Source of the DNA: Austropuccinia psidii
Lineage: Eukaryota; Basidiomycota; Pucciniomycetes; Pucciniales; Sphaerophragmiaceae
DNA: 64,000 bases
Reading direction: 5' to 3'
NCBI GenBank assembly: GCA_023105745.1
Contig: JALGQZ010000002.1
Span: 46,660,497-46,724,496, forward strand
Numbering within the stretch: the stretch's first letter is position 1; each line of letters starts with the position of its first letter. The position numbers and the translations under genes are program-made. The notes below the pieces were generated by a model. That model did not search any database. It had not been told where the DNA came from and saw only the letters and a list, made by a program, of their open reading frames with translations. Of the stretch, positions 11,741 to 23,039 are shown piece after piece.

Positions 11741-12809
11741 TGGAAGAAAACTACATCCCACTTGAAACCCAGTCACAGGCCAACACACCAGTGACACCCT
11801 CAGAACCAGAGGGCAGCAAGGGTAAAGGAAAAAGGCTTAGTGAAGGCCTCATTACAGCCAAGAAGTGGACACCAATAGCCACTCAGAGGAGTAGAAAACC
11901 ACGAAACTCTGCTTCAATACAAGGTAAACCAACCTTAACCACTTGTACAGGAAAGATTACAATTATTAACCCAGTTGTAACCTCCAAAGGCAAACTGCCC
12001 AAATCAGCAGATAACAAATTTGTACAAGGCACATTCAAAGGTCAATACCCTAAGAACATAAAGTTTTTGACTGCTTGCAAACACTGATATGTCCCCTGCA
12101 TACCTCAGAGACCTTGGCTTCCAAAGGAACCAGCCAGAGGATAGAGCAGGAATGTCTAGAACCAGAAGACCTGAAAGAAGACACATTGGACACAGTGGTG
12201 GATGGCAAAACAATGAGGGAGATAATATCAACCTTGCCATTCACACTCCAGTTCAACAGAAACCTCAAACCAGAGGACTGGAAGGATATGGATCAAGTTC
12301 TTCAAATCCACCAACTCCTCAAAGATTTGTTTCAATGGAGCATGGACAACAAGAGGTTCAACCTAGCAACTCACTGGGCAGAACTGGGATCAAGTTGCCA
12401 GAAGATCTGTCTCAAAGAGATAGACTTCAAAGACCTTATGGTAATCACCAAGGGTTGGAATCCTACCAGGCAGCACAGACTCCTGGAGGCAAGGGCACAG
12501 AGGATAAGGGAGAATCAAGCCACTATCCAAGCTATAGAAGAACAGTTAACCCAGACAGGGCCTACTCAGATTCCTTCAGGTTCACAAGGAGCATGCCAAA
12601 TCAGCTCTCCAGTGGCTTCACACCATTCAGAAACCAGCAGATCAGTGGCCAAGAGTCACCATTCTTCACAATTCCAGGAAGTTTCCAGGAGAAGACAAGG
12701 CAACAAGGGCAAGAACAAAGCCTCCTTCAACCAGAGGAGGAAAGAGTCAGACCCCATGATCCAGAAGCTGTTAGATTTGGTAAAAGAAGTACACAAGAAC
12801 CAGAAGTAG
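11741..12809 (+). CDS. Element B spliced accessory protein (ORF1+ORF2, 333 aa predicted)
   Basis: Predicted exons 11741-12040 and 12109-12809, plus the A of the start codon at 11191. The total of 1002 nt is in frame. Residues 1-100 are polar and basic ([29 protein letters not shown]). Residues 101-333 come from the frame overlapping gag: an acidic stretch ([10 protein letters not shown]), the segment [15 protein letters not shown], an [15 protein letters not shown] helix-like part, then a basic run ([11 protein letters not shown]) and a short tail ending KNQK. I do not recognise a family. It may be a nucleic-acid-binding regulator or a Gag-related factor (inference). It depends on splicing of both introns. 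If intron 2 is retained, only a 115-residue ORF1 product ending ACKH is made. Confidence 0.55.
12041..12108 (+). other. Predicted intron 2 of element B (68 nt), containing the gag start
   Basis: The donor is TTCAAAG|GTCAAT (GTAAAT in A, GTAAAG in E), the branch-like CTGAT lies at 12084-12088 and the acceptor is TACCTCAG|AG. Within it lie the ORF1 stop TGA (12085-12087), one spacer base and the gag ATG (12089-12091). The donor here is weaker than in A and E. Confidence 0.55.
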
Positions 12810-15800
12810 TTGTAAACCACTCTAGAATCAGTAGTCCTAGTAATAGAAACATTACCCCCACTCAGACTGAAAATAACATTATCACATCTGAGAGTAACAT
12901 CAACAGTGACACACTGTGGTTACAAATGTCCCAATATGCTGAGCAATCTGCAAAGCAGGCTACAGAATTTGCAGCTGCCCAAGAGAGGATGAGAAAAACT
13001 CAAGCCTCATTGGAGCAGATAGTTAAAAACCTTCAGGAAGGATATGCTCAACTGAGCAAAGCCTCTGAAGAAACCAACAAGAGACTGAATCAAGTCTCTG
13101 AAGAACAACACCATAGTAGCAGGGACAGGGAGTGTCTGAACCAAGACATCAAAAAATTGTTTGATGCCTACCATAGCTTAAAGCCCCAACCACAAGGCCA
13201 AGCTATGGAGAATCCATATCAACCAGATGACATCAAACCAGATGCCATGTTGTTGAATAAGCCAAGATCTCCATCACAATACCAGGATGGAGATGGCATG
13301 TCTTATTCAGAGAAGGAAGCCTTGAAACAGCTTCCTGAGGCCTCAAACTGGCCCAAATTCTCTGGATCAGGAGAATATGATCATATGGAACTCATAGATT
13401 ATATTGATGGACTCTTCATTGATGTACCAAGCATACCAGATTACTGGATTATTGCTAGACTGAATACTGCATTTAAAGGTCATGCAAGTATATGGTACAC
13501 TGAAATGAAACAAATCCATGGCAGAAGAAATTGGCCATGGTGGAAGAGTCAAATAATCCAAAAGTACAGTAATGGAACTTGGATATGGCAAAAGACCATG
13601 TCATTTGAAAGTGACAAATACTCTGTGGACAAAGATCCATATGAGTGGTGTCTTAGACAGTCTAAAAGACTCAAAGCCATTGATCCTCAAATGAACATTC
13701 AAATGAGGAATCATAAACTTCTGACACCACTGCCAGGAGAACTAGAGCATGCAGTAAAGTGCAGATGCAACCAAAATTGCACTCTAGATGATATAGCCAA
13801 TACCTTACAAGATATAAGGAAAAGGACTAATATAGGGAAATTCACCCCATATAGAAGCAATAGTTTCAAAGAGAAAAAACCTTTCAGGATAGAGTTTAAA
13901 GACAAACCCAGAGAAAGAGTGGCAGAAGTGGCAAAGAAGAAGAATTCTTGTCACAATTGTGGTTCAACAGACCACTATGCCAACAACTGTCCCAAAGCAA
14001 AGAAGAAAGTCTATGCTATAGAAAAAGTCCCTGAAGAAGAACCTCCAACAGAGGATTCTGAATCAGACTCTATGGGTGATGCCATCAGAGAACCATCTGA
14101 TGAGGATCAAGACCCAAGAGAGGAATTTCTAGTGGAATACCAAGAGGAAACCCCACTAGAAATCCAGGATATACAGTTGGAAGCAGGCATGCCACAAGAC
14201 ACTGCCAACAAGAACTTGTGTAAACACACACAAGATGCACAAACATTCCTGGTTACACCAACCAAAGGAATGGCATATATACATGGAACAGCCACAAAAA
14301 TGACTGTATGTATTGACAATGCTCAGCACCCACTGATCATTGACAGTGGAGCACACTGCTCCATAGTGGCCAGGAATTATCTGGATAACCACTTCCCAAA
14401 CTGGGAAAAAGAACTCTTGCCCACCAGGGCAAAAAACTTTAAGAGTGCATCTGGAAAGATGACCTCTATTGGGACAATTATCAAAGAGATAATTATACCC
14501 CACAGAAAAGGTAATATCAGACTCAACCCAGAGTTTGTAGTGCTTGAAGATGCCCACATCCAAGGGTTTTTACTGGGAACAGATTACCAGAGGATGTATG
14601 GCATAGATATTTACAACAGTAAAAATAGGCATATGACCATTGGTACTAATAAGGAAAAGAAATTTTCTCTTGATATATACCAGATATCTTCTCAGGACCC
14701 ATTGGAAGAACTTCTTAAAGAATTCAGAGAGGGACAGTTTAGCACTACCCTCACCAGTAAACAAAAGCTAAGTTTACTGAAGATGCTGAGGAAGAATAGA
14801 CCAGCATTTGCCATTGGTGAAGAACCATTAGGCAAAATCAAAGGCCATGATATAGAACTATATCTGGATGTAGAAAGGCCTTATCCACCCAAGTTAAGGA
14901 GACCTCCTTACCCAGCAAGTCTGGAGACCAGGAAAGAGATTGAGAAACATATCAATGAACTCCTGGACATGAATGTCATTAGGAAGATTGGACATAATGA
15001 AATAGTGGAAATCACCACTCTTGTCCTAATCTCCTGGCATGATGGCAAGTCTAGATTGTGTGGAGATTTCAGAGCCCTGAATAACTACACAAAAGCAGAC
15101 AGGTACCCTATACCAAGGATACCTCATGCCTTGGATAAGCTAGCAAAAGCCAAATACATAACCAAGATGGATTGTATGAAAGGCTTCCACCAAAATGGAG
15201 TTAAACCAAACTCCATGAAGTTGCTCAGAATAATATGCCATATGGGCATATATGAGTACACCAGGATGCCATTTGGCATCAAGAATGCACCAGCCCACTT
15301 TCAAAGGATGATGGACACCATATTTCAAGAAGAAATAATGGAAGGCTGGATGGTAGTGTATATTGATGATATCATTATATACTCAGAGACATGGGAAGAC
15401 CATGTACAATACATAGACAGAGTGCTAAGTAAATGTACACCCATCAATCTGAAAATTTCACTTAAAAAGTGTAATTTTGGCCAACAAGAGCTACTAGCTC
15501 TAGGACACAAAGTCTCAGGCCTTAGTCTGGCAATTGACCAGAATAAAGTAGCAGCAGTACTGCAAAAGCCAGTACCAAAGAACATCAAAGAGATGCAATC
15601 TTTCCTTGGATTTTCTAGCTACTATAGAAACCACATCAAAAACTTTGCCCACATAACTAGTAGTTTATACAAGTTATGCTCAAAGGATGTAGTTTTTGAA
15701 ATAACCAAGGAAAGGAGGGCTGCATATGAGAGGATCAAATATGAACTCACAAATGCACCTGTACTCATCTTGCCTGACTTTGAACTACCATTCAAGTTAT

Positions 15801-16282
15801 ATATAGATGCAGCATGCAGCCAACGCTTGGGAGCAGCCCTTCACCAAAGACAAATTGTGGATGGTGAACCAAGAGAAGGTGTAATATGTTACATCTCCAG
15901 GCAGCTGAAAGATTCAGAAGCCAGGTATGGGGCCACCCAGACAGAATGTCTATGTCTAGTCTGGGCTCTAGAAAAACTCCATTATTATTTGGAGGGTGCA
16001 GTCTTTGAAGTCTACACAGACTGCACAGCCTTGAAGTCTTTACTAAACATGAAGACTACTAATAGACACATGCTGAGATGGCAAATAGCCATCCAGGAGT
16101 ATAGAGGGAACATGACCATCATATACCAGGAAGGTAAAAGCCATACCAATGCAGATGGCCTTAGCAGATGGCCACTGGACAATGTCAAAAGCAATCCAGC
16201 TTATTACCCTGAAGTTGCTGCAAAAATTCCTATCCATTTTATGGAAATAAATAGGAAAAAGAACTTCAGATTCTCTGAATAG
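12089..16282 (+). CDS. gag-pol: Element B Gag-protease-RT-RNase H polyprotein (stops at an in-frame TAG)
   Basis: Retrotransposon polyprotein for particle formation, processing and reverse transcription. Start is ATG 12089, 1 nt after the ORF1 stop. Domains by residue: basic N-terminus overlapping ORF2 (1-240); coiled coil (about 280-340); capsid-like region with [13 protein letters not shown] and tryptophan-rich [15 protein letters not shown] (about 420-560); CCHC knuckle [14 protein letters not shown] at 621-634; aspartic protease with DSG at 752-754; RT with [11 protein letters not shown] and the catalytic YIDD at 1091-1094; RNase H with its first Asp near 1240 and conserved E and D (TECLCL, YTDCTAL). 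The frame ends at TAG 16280-16282 where element G has TGG, so this is one nonsense change. It is 1397 residues long; uninterrupted it would be 1951. Confidence 0.9.
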   Translation: MSPAYLRDLGFQRNQPEDRAGMSRTRRPERRHIGHSGGWQNNEGDNINLAIHTPVQQKPQTRGLEGYGSSSSNPPTPQRFVSMEHGQQEVQPSNSLGRTGIKLPEDLSQRDRLQRPYGNHQGLESYQAAQTPGGKGTEDKGESSHYPSYRRTVNPDRAYSDSFRFTRSMPNQLSSGFTPFRNQQISGQESPFFTIPGSFQEKTRQQGQEQSLLQPEEERVRPHDPEAVRFGKRSTQEPEVVVNHSRISSPSNRNITPTQTENNIITSESNINSDTLWLQMSQYAEQSAKQATEFAAAQERMRKTQASLEQIVKNLQEGYAQLSKASEETNKRLNQVSEEQHHSSRDRECLNQDIKKLFDAYHSLKPQPQGQAMENPYQPDDIKPDAMLLNKPRSPSQYQDGDGMSYSEKEALKQLPEASNWPKFSGSGEYDHMELIDYIDGLFIDVPSIPDYWIIARLNTAFKGHASIWYTEMKQIHGRRNWPWWKSQIIQKYSNGTWIWQKTMSFESDKYSVDKDPYEWCLRQSKRLKAIDPQMNIQMRNHKLLTPLPGELEHAVKCRCNQNCTLDDIANTLQDIRKRTNIGKFTPYRSNSFKEKKPFRIEFKDKPRERVAEVAKKKNSCHNCGSTDHYANNCPKAKKKVYAIEKVPEEEPPTEDSESDSMGDAIREPSDEDQDPREEFLVEYQEETPLEIQDIQLEAGMPQDTANKNLCKHTQDAQTFLVTPTKGMAYIHGTATKMTVCIDNAQHPLIIDSGAHCSIVARNYLDNHFPNWEKELLPTRAKNFKSASGKMTSIGTIIKEIIIPHRKGNIRLNPEFVVLEDAHIQGFLLGTDYQRMYGIDIYNSKNRHMTIGTNKEKKFSLDIYQISSQDPLEELLKEFREGQFSTTLTSKQKLSLLKMLRKNRPAFAIGEEPLGKIKGHDIELYLDVERPYPPKLRRPPYPASLETRKEIEKHINELLDMNVIRKIGHNEIVEITTLVLISWHDGKSRLCGDFRALNNYTKADRYPIPRIPHALDKLAKAKYITKMDCMKGFHQNGVKPNSMKLLRIICHMGIYEYTRMPFGIKNAPAHFQRMMDTIFQEEIMEGWMVVYIDDIIIYSETWEDHVQYIDRVLSKCTPINLKISLKKCNFGQQELLALGHKVSGLSLAIDQNKVAAVLQKPVPKNIKEMQSFLGFSSYYRNHIKNFAHITSSLYKLCSKDVVFEITKERRAAYERIKYELTNAPVLILPDFELPFKLYIDAACSQRLGAALHQRQIVDGEPREGVICYISRQLKDSEARYGATQTECLCLVWALEKLHYYLEGAVFEVYTDCTALKSLLNMKTTNRHMLRWQIAIQEYRGNMTIIYQEGKSHTNADGLSRWPLDNVKSNPAYYPEVAAKIPIHFMEINRKKNFRFSE

Positions 16283-17944
16283 GCACCAGGGAGTGGTACC
16301 CTTGACAGTGGAAACACTGATTCAGAAGGGACAGAAACCCCCATACTGGGAATAAGTTCCTCAGAATTGCACAATGAATTTTTCAATGCAGTACTGAAAT
16401 CCTATGCTAAACACAAACAGTGTAGCATACTACTCCAACGCCTTCAACAAAAATACAGGAGCCCAGAACTGGAAACCCAGCTGGAGGAACCCTGGTTGAG
16501 GGCCTATAAGGACAATAAATTCTTCCTTATAGATGGCCTGATTTATCACAGAGAAAGGCACACCGGTGCACTCACAGTGATAGACAGAGACCACATCTCC
16601 TTAATCCTGCAGGAATGCCATGACTGCCCCTACATGGGACACATGAGTGAGGACAGGACTAAAGAGAGGGTAGCAAGCACAGCTTGGTGGCCCAAGTGGG
16701 AGCAAGAGTTGAGTGAATACATCAACACTTGTGAAAGATGCCAAAAGGCAAATAGAAAGCATGGGAAGAAATATGGGTTGCTTCAACACATAGAAGAACC
16801 CAAACACCCATGGGAAACCATCAACATGGACTGGGTCACAGGACTTGTCCCAGGAGGCAAAGAAAACTACAATGCCTGCCTAATCATAGTAAATAGGTTC
16901 AGCAAGAGTATGAGATGTCTACCATGCCATAAAGAGGACACAGCCATGGACACTGCTCTGTTATTTTGGATTAACATCATATCCACCTGTGGAGTCCCTA
17001 AGATCATAATTAGTGACAGGGACCCGAAATTCACATCTGAATTTTGGACCAATTTATATGACATGCTATGCACCAAGCTTGCTTTTTCCACAGCTTACCA
17101 TCCACAAACAGATGGCCTAGCTGAGAGGATGATCCAAACAATGGAGGACATCCTCAGGAGGTTCTGTGCCTATGGCATGGAATACAAGGACCATGAGGGA
17201 TACACCCATCATTGGGTCACCCTCTTACCAGCAGTCCAACTGGCTTATAATACAAGCCAGCACTCTACCACAGGAAAAACACCTGCACTGGTAGAGAAAG
17301 GGTGGAATCCCCTGTTACCTGTGGATCACTTGAAGAAGAATCTTCTGACCATCCACCCCACAGCCAAAGACTTCCATGATATGTGGAAGAAAGACTGTGA
17401 TACTGCTGCCAAATGCATAGCTGAGGCCAAAGAGTATAATAAGCAAAGGTGGGACAAATCACATATGGAACCTGACTTCAAGGAAGGGGACCAGGTGTTA
17501 GTGTCTACACTGAACTTTAACAATCTCAAAGGACCCAAGAAAATGAGAGACTCATTTGTAGGGCCCTTCACTATCATTAAGTTGATAGGGAAGAATGCAG
17601 TAGAGGTCAAGCTCACTGAGGAGTTTTCTAGGAAACACCCAGTCTTTCCAGTAAGCCTGGTCAAACCATACTTCCAAACAGAAGAGGATAAATTCCCCTC
17701 CAGGAAGAAAAACATCACTCCACCAGAAATAGTGGAAGTAGAAGACTCTCCTGGACCTGTGAGTAAAATCATCAGGGCCAGAAAAATCAGACTCAATGGG
17801 AAGGATCAGAGACAATATCTAGTCAGATTCAAGAACCAGACAGCTGACAAAGACGAATGGTTGGCAGAGGATGCCATACCAGATGGGAACCTCCATTTAA
17901 GGAGATTCAGAGCCTCTAGGAGGACTGAACAGTCTCATCAATGA
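16283..17944 (+). CDS. Element B integrase and chromodomain-like C-terminus
   Basis: Same frame as the upstream polyprotein, after its premature TAG; the first downstream ATG is at 16367. Integrase zinc-binding HHCC (polyprotein residues H1511, H1518, C1548, C1551). The catalytic triad is intact: D1581 (NMDWVTG), D1643 (ISDRDPKF) and E1679 (DGLAERM), with 35 residues between the second D and E. Then comes the DNA-binding C-terminal part (VSLVKPYF) and a chromodomain-like end from about residue 1895 ([17 protein letters not shown]), as in chromoviruses, which may direct insertion to marked chromatin. The polypurine tract follows the TGA within 30 bp. In this copy it can only be made by readthrough or from internal initiation. 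Confidence 0.85.
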   Translation, partial: APGSGTLDSGNTDSEGTETPILGISSSELHNEFFNAVLKSYAKHKQCSILLQRLQQKYRSPELETQLEEPWLRAYKDNKFFLIDGLIYHRERHTGALTVIDRDHISLILQECHDCPYMGHMSEDRTKERVASTAWWPKWEQELSEYINTCERCQKANRKHGKKYGLLQHIEEPKHPWETINMDWVTGLVPGGKENYNACLIIVNRFSKSMRCLPCHKEDTAMDTALLFWINIISTCGVPKIIISDRDPKFTSEFWTNLYDMLCTKLAFSTAYHPQTDGLAERMIQTMEDILRRFCAYGMEYKDHEGYTHHWVTLLPAVQLAYNTSQHSTTGKTPALVEKGWNPLLPVDHLKKNLLTIHPTAKDFHDMWKKDCDTAAKCIAEAKEYNKQRWDKSHMEPDFKEGDQVLVSTLNFNNLKGPKKMRDSFVGPFTIIKLIGKNAVEVKLTEEFSRKHPVFPVSLVKPYFQTEEDKFPSRKKNITPPEIVEVEDSPGPVSKIIRARKIRLNGKDQRQYLVRFKNQTADKDEWLAEDAIPDGNLHLRRFRASRRTEQSHQ

Positions 17945-17956
17945 TGAGCCTTTTTT

Positions 17957-17968
17957 AGAGGGAGGGTA
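17957..17968 (+). promoter_or_regulatory. Polypurine tract of element B
   Basis: AGAGGGAGGGTA directly before the 3' LTR. It is the primer for plus-strand DNA synthesis in LTR retrotransposons. Confidence 0.8.
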
Positions 17969-19408
17969 TGTCAGCCGGTGACTCAAAACCAGAGCACAAG
18001 CATGACAGCCAAAATACCATAAACCAATGGTATAGCCAAAAGACCACCAAAACATGGAGCTGAGCCAAATTAGCTCAAAAGGTATCAAAAGAAATAGGAA
18101 ACTCACCTCTTCCTGAAAATATAAGTCCCTTCACCATAGGACAAGAAATAACAAAGTTATTCCTGCTCAAAGTTATTGCTGAGCATAAACCTTAATTTTC
18201 ACCTCTCATCTAAAATCTAGAAGGAGAGGCTCACCCCCATCAAATGGGTATTCAAAATGAAGCTCTAAGCCAGGGCTATCCAATGGTACCAGCCAAACTG
18301 AGCTAGCACCAGTATTACTTGAGTTATGGTCAAATTCAGACCAAATAAGGATGAACAAAACATTCACCTCCCATCTAACTTTTACAGTTTTAGTGTGAGA
18401 TACCTAAAGTGGGGTCTTTTTGGAAATAGCACAATCAGGGCTATCTGATGGTGCCATCCATTTCCTCATAACTCAACTACAACAGAAGTTATTGGCCAAA
18501 CAAGCTTAATACAGCTTTTGACCAGACCACGCCAATGTACAAAAATACTTGTACATGGGATAACTTTGTCATATTTAATGATAACCATGTCAAGTTGGGT
18601 ATCATTGTGTAGAGCCTATACAGGGCTATTCAATGAACCAACTTTGAGCTTGATATCTCAAAAACTGACAGACTTATGACCATTTTAAGGTCAAAATCCC
18701 ACCTGCTGTCAGATACAGCCTTACCATGGGATAATATCCCATAACCATGAATATGAGGTGTCAAATAGACGAAGAAGCATGTTTTTACTTCAATACCTCA
18801 TATGTCAGTCAATACTGGGGTCCCATACAGTTTCTGTACAGCATTCTACGCGTCATACACGTCAGAATCAGGCTGTGAGGTCCCCAGATGAAAATCTTCA
18901 CCCTGTATTGGTGAAAACTTCCCAGATGTGGTTTCAAAACCACATCTGAGCCCAATACAGGGTATACAGGCTGTTTGCAAACCACAATCCTGTCCTGGAG
19001 AGTGAAAAATCTTCACTTCCTCTACGTGGAAAGGTCTAGCAGCCTTTCCACCTCAATTTCAGGATAAAAGGAGGGCTTTTCACAGCCAAAAACCTTTCCT
19101 CATCCTGCTCTTGAATAACCTACGTAGTAAACTGTCAAAAACAGCTTTACTCTTGGTTAAATAATCAGGTATACTCTTAATTTAAAGTATTGTAGTCTTT
19201 ATTATTGTAATCCAACAGGTAAAGCTGCACCCAGGGCTTTCAACAGCGCTCACCACCACTATATCTCTATAGTAAAGCCCTTTAAATCTTAAAATTAAAT
19301 CATTTATTATCAATCTTATCATCTTTTAAAACCATTTTTACCGTGTCACAGTCATGGTTAAAGCTTGTAAATACTCATATACCCCTTTATCATAGACTCA
19401 GCCTGACA
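17969..19408 (+). repeat. 3' LTR of element B
   Basis: 1440 bp, the same length as the 5' LTR. Differences from the 5' copy are scattered substitutions, about 25 by eye. The palindrome and TATA-like box are retained. Confidence 0.95.
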
Positions 19409-19413
19409 TTTTT

Positions 19414-22400
19414 ACCCCTAAGTCTCCTTTCTTTAATCACTTTCTTTATATTTTTGTCTTCATTCTGTTCCACTGGTGGTACAGTTAAAGGACTTGCGTT
19501 CTTTAAAGGAAACAATTCTTTGTCAGCTGGTTGAGAAGGTTTTATCAAGCTGACTGGAAAGGTTGGATGTTTATTTTCTAATTAACCACTCAATTCCACT
19601 TGAATTGCATTTGTTCCATGTAAGGCTACAATAACAAAAGGTCCTACATAAGAATATTTAAGTTTCTTTGGGCCTTTGATATTATTCAAATTAAAGGCTG
19701 AAACTAGAACTAAGTACCCTACTTTTAAGTCTGGTACTTTATGACTCTTGTCCCACTTTTGTTTTGGATAATCAAAAGTGTCATTCATACTTTGTTTTTC
19801 ATGATGTTTCACTTTATCAAGCATAATCTTGAAGCTGGAAGATGTAGGATGAATTTCAATAAAGTCTTTCCTCAGTGTGTCTGCTGGGAGTCTTGGATTC
19901 CATCCTTTTTCTAACATAACAGGAATTTGACCTGTGAGAGAATGGACTGATGTCTTATATGCCAATTCCAATACAGGTATCAGAATGTACTAGTCATGGG
20001 TAAAGCCATCTGAGTCTTTGAATTCTAATCCATAAGCACAGAATGTTCTGATCATGTCTTCTAAAGTTTGAATCATTCTCTCTGCTAGCCCATCTGTCTG
20101 AGGGTGATATGCTGTAGAGAATGATAACTTAGTCCCAAACAATCAATGAAGATTGGTCCAAAGTGCAGATGTGAACTTGGGATCTCTGTCACTTATGATA
20201 TTCTTAAATAATCCTGTATGAAAAATAACTCTGTTCCAAAGAAGAAGAGCTGTATCCATAGCTGTGTCATCATTATGACATGGGAAGAATATGGAAGTCT
20301 TGCTATATCTGTCTACAATGACTAAACAAGAATTATAACTTTTGTCACCACTTAGAGGAAGTGCTGTGACCCAATCCATGTGAACAACCTCCCAAGGGGA
20401 CTTTGGTTCTTGAATATGGATTGTAAGTGCAAATTTCTTGCCTGTACTCCTGTTTGCCTTTTGACATCTGTCACAGGTATGGAAGTATTCAATGGTTTCT
20501 TTTCTTCAAGATGGCCACCATGCACAGTTCTTCACTTTTTCAAGTGTTCTGTCTTCTGACAGGTGTCCAGACTAAATGCTATCATGGCATTCATGAAGAA
20601 TGGTATTGATAAGCAATCTGCTACACAATGTCATTACACAAGAATGTTTTGTTCTGTGGTAAATAATCCCATCAAACAAGTGAAATCTTCCTTCAGAATA
20701 GGAATTGTTACAAACTTCATCTAGTGCATTAATCAAAGATGTATCTTTTCAGTCTTTATCTAATAAAGAAGTCAAGATATGGAAATTCTTGTCTTGCTTA
20801 CAAGATTCTCTGACTTCTTCAAAGAATTTAGTCTCAATATCAGTTATGTTGATTCCTTCAATTGGAATTTGAGGTTCAGCTTCTAAAGGTACATAAGCTG
20901 AGTTATCAGGAGTGTTGGCTAATGCCCATCTACTAAGTCCATCAGCATTCTGGTTAATGTTTCCTGCTTTATGAACTATAGTCATGTTTCCTCTATATTC
21001 TTGAATGGCTATTTGCCATCTCAACATATGTCTGTTGGGAGTTTTCATGTTAAAAAGTGATTTCATGGCATTACAGTCAGTTATCACTTCAAAAACACTG
21101 CCATCAAGATAATAGTGTAATTTCTCAAGTGCACATACAAAACATAAGCACTGAATTTGGCTTGAGCCATATCTGGCTTCTGTTGGTTTGATTTGTCCTG
21201 AGATATAACAAACTGGTCCCTCTGTAGGTTTGTCATCAATAATTTGGACTTGGTGTAGGGCTGCCCCTAATACATCTCCACATGCATCAATGTACAATTT
21301 AAAGGGAATATTCCAATTAGGCATGAGGAGTAAAGGTGCTTCTGTGAAAGCTTTCTTTATCTTCTAATAAGCTTTAATTCTCTCCTGTGTCATCTCAAAT
21401 ACAGTATGTTGATCACAGATTCTATATAGTGACTTGGCTAGAATTGCAAACTCTTTCAGGTGTTGCCTATAATAACTAGCAAATCCAAGAAAAGACATCA
21501 TTTATTTTGTATTCTGGGGTATTGGATTAAGTAACACTTCTGCCACTTTGTTTTTGTCAATACCCAAGCTTAAACCAGAAACAACATGTCCTAATGCTTT
21601 GAGTTCTTCAAAACCAAAATTGCATTTCTTAAGTAAAATCTTCATATTTACTTCTTCAACTTTGTGAAGTACTCTTGCAAGTCTCTCAAGGTTCAAAGAC
21701 CATGGATGAGAACATATGATAATATCATCAATATAAATGATAAGCCATCCTTCAGACAATTCTGTGGGAAAGATGGTATTCATCATTCTTTGATAATGGG
21801 ATGGAGCATTTTTAATGCCAAATGGAATTCTAAGATACTCATAAATACCACAGTGAGTGATAATTTTAAGTAATTTCTTAGCTTTAGGCGTTAAAACATT
21901 CTGATGGAAACCTTTCAATGCATCCATTGATGTTATATACTTGTATTTAGACAATTGAGTCAAGGTTTCTTGAATTCTAGGGATTGGGTACCTATCTGGA
22001 ACTGTGTAGGTGTTCAATGCCCTGAAATCTCCAACCATTCTTGACTTATCATTATGCCAAGCAATAATAACAGGTGTTGTCACTTCAACTTCCTAATTAT
22101 GGCCTACTTTCCTTTGTACACAAAGTTGGATTAACTCTTGGATATGCTTTTCCAAGGGTTCTCTAGCTCTGGGACTGGCTGGACAAGCTGGTCTTCTAAG
22201 TACTGGAGGATATGGTCTGTCAATATTAAGAGAAATATCAATTTCATGTCCTTTGATAGCACCTAATGGTTCATTATCAGAGGCAAATGCATTATTGTAT
22301 GTGTATAACACATCAATAAGTTCATTCCTCATCTTTGGTGACAATGATGGATTAATTTGTGCTTCAAAAAGTTTATTAGACACAAATTCATTTTTATAGG

Positions 22401-22991
22401 TATCTTTCACAGAAGATACTACAGATATTTGTTTTGGCATATTGGAGAAAGCAAATTTTTGTCTCTTGTTATCCCCAATTGTAAAATATCTGTCTTTATG
22501 GTTATTGATGTCAATACCATAAATATTCGAGTAATCATTTCCAAGAATAATACGCTGAGATGTGCAATTGTCCATCACCACAATCTCAGTTTTATCCTTA
22601 AACTTCCTGCTGGGTGTGGAAATTCAATATTAGAGTCCAATATGCCCAAAGGGTACATATTGTGACCAGCACTACTAAATTGCACACCTTCTATTGGTAA
22701 TAGATGGTTTTTCCATTCAGGAAGTATGACTTGGAGATAATCATTGCCCACACAAGTGCAAAATGACCCTGTATCCAAATTTACTTTGGCTTCAATATCA
22801 TTCATCAAAACTGATGTGATACAGGATGCTCCAGCAGTATAACCTTTACCTCTAGCAGGTTTTGTCTTACACATTCTGGCATCCTGGATATTGATCAGGT
22901 TGCAGCAATCCTCACTGTACTGTGGCAAGTGGGTATGGCCTTTTGTGACCTCAAAGAAAGCTGTAATGATTTCCATTGGATAGTCTTCCAC
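19414..22991 (-). pseudogene. Element C protease-RT-RNase H-integrase (broken)
   Basis: Minus-strand remnants in order: protease (LDTGSFCTCVGND, near 22780); RT from the RPYPPVLRRPACPAS motif near 22200 through FGIKNAPSHYQRMM and YIDD near 21730; RNase H at 21324-20749 ([17 protein letters not shown]); integrase catalytic core at 20379-20143 ([21 protein letters not shown]); integrase C-terminal part at 19971-19582; and the first half of the chromodomain reaching 19414. Stops and frameshifts separate these blocks: for example a stop lies just before the IN C-terminal block, and the zinc-binding part near 20500 is badly damaged. The last 40 codons lie at 9574-9705 beyond element B. Confidence 0.85.
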
Positions 22992-23039
22992 TGGTGTATC
23001 CTCAGAGACTGAAGAATATTGATCAGATTCCTCTTTCTC

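Larger units (their letters stand above)
9706..19408 (+). mobile_element. Element B: near-complete family 1 Ty3/Gypsy retrotransposon
   Basis: Full-length 9703-bp element with two 1440-bp LTRs (TGTCAG..TGACA) and 5-bp target duplication TTTTT at 9701-9705 and 19409-19413. Order: LTR, primer binding site, leader intron, ORF1/ORF2, gag-protease-RT-RNase H-integrase-chromodomain in one frame, polypurine tract, LTR. The two LTRs differ at roughly 25 sites by eye (about 2%), so it is not brand new. One in-frame TAG at 16280-16282 is the only break I see in the polyprotein. It is inserted in element C, antisense to it. Confidence 0.95.

Noticed and set aside
12089..12300. Idea that ORF2 is simply a frameshifted copy of gag
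   Set aside because: Both frames are open on the same bases in B, and E shows separate homologs of each frame. The splice model explains the second frame better.
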